NCBI GenBank assembly: GCA_031360915.1
Contig: JANMCE010000405.1
Span: 1 to 8,242, forward strand
Reading direction: 5' to 3'
From: JANMCE01 sp031360915
Lineage (GTDB): Bacteria > Actinomycetota > Acidimicrobiia > Acidimicrobiales > Ilumatobacteraceae
DNA: 8,242 nt
In this document: piece by piece, positions 5,704 to 8,242 of the stretch
Layout: the number at the start of each line of letters is the position of its first letter
How positions within the stretch are numbered: the first letter of the stretch is position 1
The notes under the pieces: generated by a model
What the model saw: the letters and a program-made list of their open reading frames with translations, nothing else
What the model was told of the DNA's origin: nothing
Databases searched by the model: none
Program-made: the position numbers and the translations under genes

Positions 5704-8242
5704 GTGCGGAACTTCTCGACCTTTTTCGGCTCTCTGGCGGGTGTTGCTCTTATCGGGGCTAGCTTGTCGCTCTCGGGATCGCTCACTGCATCGGCCGCTA
5801 CTGGCACTTTTAGTGATTCAATAGCTCAGGCCGAGACCCTGTATCCACCACTTAGTGTGGTGATGCTCGATGCGACATCGCGGCGACGTGCCAACGGCAG
5901 CGAAACCGCTCCATCGTCGAAATGGAAGTCTGCCCGCCAGACCGATTTGTCCGACTTCCATGTCTTGGGCGTCTCGTATCGGAGCGCGAGCGGCGGCGTT
6001 GCCCACGTTCGAACGGTCTTCAACGGCACCTGGAGCGACTGGGTCGAGCCCGAGCAGCAGAGCGACGAAGGACCCGACCCGTCCTCTTCCGAGGGCGGTC
6101 AAGCCGGACCGGCCGGCATGATTTCGAACCCGGTCTGGGTGAGCGACGCCACCGGCTACGAGGTGCAGTTCCCGCTCGACGCCACCGACACTGCCGTGCA
6201 CGTCGTGCGTGACGTCGTCCGCGGCGCGCTGCCTGTCAAGGCGGCCACCGACCCGGCCTCACCGATCTACCCGTTCGGCATTCACCCGCGCGCCGATTGG
6301 AATGCCCGCCCTCCCAACATTCATGTCGGTATGGGCAACCCGCTGAAGGGAGTACAGATGGTCGTCGTGCATCACACCGCGCTGCCCGGCAACAACTACA
6401 CCAAGGCCGAAGCAGCGACGCTGGTGCGAAACTTCCAGGCCTACGACATGGACATCCGCCACTATGACGACCTTGGCTACAACGTGATGGTCGACCAGTT
6501 CGGTGGTATCTGGGAAGGACGCAGCGGAGGTCTTGACCAAGCAGCCGTCGGAGCCCACGCACTCGGCTTCAACCAGGTGGCCACCGGCATAGCCGTGCTG
6601 GGCAACTTCGTTGATGTCGACCCGCCCGCAGCCGTGATCGACGCCATCGCCAAGGTGGCCGGGTGGAAGCTCTCACTCGACGGTTACGACCCCTTGTCGT
6701 CGGTGACCATCGGTGCCGACGAGACCGAAGGTCACCCGTTGCATCCGGTACCACTCACCACCCCGCGCATCGTCGGGCATCGTGACGTCGGTCAAACCGA
6801 ATGTCCCGGCCGCATCTGGAACCACCTCGCCGAGATCCGCACCAAGGCCGCGGCCTACGCCAAGACGGCACCGGGCAAACTCAACACGCCAACCCAGCCG
6901 CGACCGAAGACGATCGTGATCTCGGGTGAGGCCACTCCCGTCGGGACAGCCGATCCAACGGTTGTCATCCAGATCGATCACCGGTCCGTCGTCACCACGG
7001 CCGCCAAGTTCGCCACCCCACTCGCAGCCACCCCTGCCGACACCGCTCCCACCACTCCCCCGGCGCCGTCAACGGCAATGTTCGAAAGCGACCTGGCGGT
7101 TGAGCCCGGCCCGCACCGAGCGTGCGTCTACACCTTGGCAGAGGATGGCACACGATCACTCGTCGGCTGCAACAGCTTTACCGTGACGGATCCGAACATC
7201 AATCCGATCCGACCGGTGCGTCTGCTTGACACCCGCAACGGCGCCCACCTTGCCGCCCGACAGCTTCGGCCGGTTCCCATCGCCGGTTTAAAGACCGTGC
7301 CGGTTGAAGCTGCCAGCGTCTCGGCCAACGTCACCGTCACCAACCCGGCCAAGGATGGCTACCTCACCGTCGTGCCCTGCGGCAGCGCGCTGCCGGATGA
7401 GACCTCGAACGTGAACTTCGCCCGCGGTCAGACCATCCCCGCGCTGGTGCTCACCAAACTCGGTACGGACGGCCAGCTCTGCCTTTTCGCCGACACCGAG
7501 GTTGACGTTGTCATCGACGTCACGGCCTGGTTCCCCGAGAACGGTGCGTTCACCGGCACTACGCCGGCCCGCCTGCTCGACACTCGCCTGCCCGCGACGA
7601 AACTCGCCGCCGGCGAGGAGCGCAAGGTGCAGGTCTCCGGACGCGGAGGTGTTGGTCTTGACGCAACAGCGGCTGCGCTCAACATCGTCGCCACGAACGG
7701 AAGAGCCGCCGGTTGGCTTGCGGTCTACCCGTGCGACAGTGGCTTCACGGGCACGTCGAACGTGAACTACAGCGCGGGTCAGACCATTGCGAACCTGGCC
7801 GTGTCGAAGCTGTCGTCCGACGGATCGGTGTGCCTCAAATCCGACAAGGCGCTGGATGTGATTGTCGATGTCACCGGGTGGTTCCCGCCCGGCGCCTTCC
7901 ATCCGATCACTCCGACCCGAATCATGGACACGCGCCAGGGTCTGGGCGGAAACCGCATCAACTACGAAGACACCATCGAGTTGAAGATCAGGGGTCAGCG
8001 CTCTATCCCTTCCGAAGCCACCTCGGTCATGGTGAATCTCACCGTCACCAATCCGGATACCGCGGGCTACCTCACCGTGTACCCGTGTGCGCAAGTACAC
8101 CCGGGCACATCAAACCTGAACTTCGCGGCCCGCGAAACGATCCCCAATCTCACGCTTACGAAGGTCGGCATCAACGGCTGCCTACGCGTCGACAGCGGTT
8201 CCACCACCGACGTCATCGCCGACGCCGTTGGTTACTTCGTCT
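5704..8242 (+). CDS. Secreted peptidoglycan-recognition/N-acetylmuramoyl-L-alanine amidase with surface repeats (3'-partial)
   Basis: One frame is open from GTG 5704 to the window edge, 846 codons. A Sec signal peptide (hydrophobic core residues about 7-23, likely cleavage after ASA at 29-31) fixes the start; an in-frame TAG precedes it by four codons. Residues about 85-150 form the beta-rich region typical of actinobacterial PGRPs (FHVLGVSYR, WSDW at 110-113, PVWV). Residues about 193-380 are the PGRP/Amidase_2 domain: RADWNARPP, VVVHHTA, LGYNVMVD, WEGRSGG, GAHALGFN and IVGHRDVGQTECPG. The zinc ligands are present (His223, His359, Cys367), as is catalytic Tyr259, so it should cut the bond between N-acetylmuramic acid and L-alanine in peptidoglycan. 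Residues about 400-496 resemble a degenerate Ig-like domain with a cysteine pair and a Thr/Pro/Ala-rich insert (about 440-460). Three cysteine-bearing repeats follow. The last ends GYFV at the edge, so little is likely missing. It diverges from the DUF1800-DUF1501 operon. Confidence 0.92.
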   Translation, partial: MRNFSTFFGSLAGVALIGASLSLSGSLTASAATGTFSDSIAQAETLYPPLSVVMLDATSRRRANGSETAPSSKWKSARQTDLSDFHVLGVSYRSASGGVAHVRTVFNGTWSDWVEPEQQSDEGPDPSSSEGGQAGPAGMISNPVWVSDATGYEVQFPLDATDTAVHVVRDVVRGALPVKAATDPASPIYPFGIHPRADWNARPPNIHVGMGNPLKGVQMVVVHHTALPGNNYTKAEAATLVRNFQAYDMDIRHYDDLGYNVMVDQFGGIWEGRSGGLDQAAVGAHALGFNQVATGIAVLGNFVDVDPPAAVIDAIAKVAGWKLSLDGYDPLSSVTIGADETEGHPLHPVPLTTPRIVGHRDVGQTECPGRIWNHLAEIRTKAAAYAKTAPGKLNTPTQPRPKTIVISGEATPVGTADPTVVIQIDHRSVVTTAAKFATPLAATPADTAPTTPPAPSTAMFESDLAVEPGPHRACVYTLAEDGTRSLVGCNSFTVTDPNINPIRPVRLLDTRNGAHLAARQLRPVPIAGLKTVPVEAASVSANVTVTNPAKDGYLTVVPCGSALPDETSNVNFARGQTIPALVLTKLGTDGQLCLFADTEVDVVIDVTAWFPENGAFTGTTPARLLDTRLPATKLAAGEERKVQVSGRGGVGLDATAAALNIVATNGRAAGWLAVYPCDSGFTGTSNVNYSAGQTIANLAVSKLSSDGSVCLKSDKALDVIVDVTGWFPPGAFHPITPTRIMDTRQGLGGNRINYEDTIELKIRGQRSIPSEATSVMVNLTVTNPDTAGYLTVYPCAQVHPGTSNLNFAARETIPNLTLTKVGINGCLRVDSGSTTDVIADAVGYFV
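7210..7536 (+). repeat. Surface repeat B1 of the amidase
   Basis: Residues about 503-611 form the first copy. Markers are LLDTR (507-511), SANVTVTNPAKDGYLTVVPCG, TSNVNFARGQTIPALV, KLGTDGQLC and IDVTAWF. Cysteines at 559 and 593 are probably disulfide partners. The pattern matches the DUF1501 copies at every marker apart from these cysteines. Spacing to the next LLDTR is 117 residues. Confidence 0.88.
7555..7887 (+). repeat. Surface repeat B2 of the amidase
   Basis: Residues about 618-728 form the second copy. Markers are LLDTR (624-628), GRGGVGLDATAALNIVATN, GWLAVYPC, TSNVNYSAGQTIANLAVSKL, DGSVC and VDVTGWFP. Cysteines are at 677 and 710. The bases encoding TSNVN and GQTI are nearly identical to those in copy B1, pointing to internal duplication. 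Spacing to the next DTR is 116 residues. Confidence 0.88.
7900..8241 (+). repeat. Surface repeat B3 of the amidase
   Basis: Residues about 733-846 form the third copy. Markers are IMDTR (740-744), QGLGG, SVMVNLTVTNPDTAGYLTVYPC, TSNLNFAARETIPNL, KVGINGC and ADAVGYFV. Cysteines are at 795 and 826. It reaches the conserved end of the repeat exactly at the window edge. The base left over, 8242, is T, which is compatible with an immediate stop codon. Confidence 0.85.

Noticed and set aside
5622..5807. Reverse-strand ORF of 61 codons starting inside the amidase signal-peptide region
   Set aside because: It overlaps the amidase signal peptide in antisense, has no recognisable motif and no ribosome site, and occupies the shared promoter region.
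7288..8100. Reverse-strand ORF of 270 codons
   Set aside because: It is a shadow of the amidase repeats: its composition is rich in Arg, Gly and Val as expected from the complementary GC-rich codons, and it matches no family I know.

Overview
The window is high-GC DNA from what looks like an actinobacterium. The best guess is the class Acidimicrobiia (Ilumatobacter-like), based on a ~120-residue surface repeat that I associate with that group and on possible leaderless-type promoters. This placement is an inference from recalled protein families, because no database search was possible. Almost all of the sequence is coding and no gene-free stretch exceeds about 150 bases.

Left part (1-1839), ordinary metabolism. 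A DUF1697 gene runs leftwards off the window edge. Back to back with it, only 29 bases apart, is a phytanoyl-CoA dioxygenase-family gene (210-1082). After a 130-base gap comes upp, uracil phosphoribosyltransferase (1213-1839), which salvages uracil. These three genes share no obvious pathway.

Right part (1840-8242), cell surface. Two leftward genes form a probable operon: a DUF1800 protein (4244-5551), then, 31 bases on, a Tat-exported DUF1501 protein (1840-4212) that carries three C-terminal copies of a ~120-residue repeat. Transcribed in the opposite direction from a shared 152-base intergenic region is a large Sec-exported peptidoglycan-recognition/N-acetylmuramoyl-L-alanine amidase (5704 to beyond 8242). 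It starts with GTG, is open at the window edge, and carries at least three copies of the same repeat type. upp and the DUF1501 gene converge with their stop codons directly abutting.

The most interesting feature is the right part. DUF1501 and DUF1800 genes are a recurrent pair of unknown function. Here they lie beside a cell-wall amidase that shares the DUF1501 protein's C-terminal repeats. The repeats come in two forms: the amidase copies each have a conserved cysteine pair, and the Tat-exported copies lack it. A surface module joined by a common C-terminal domain is a reasonable hypothesis, but it is not demonstrated.
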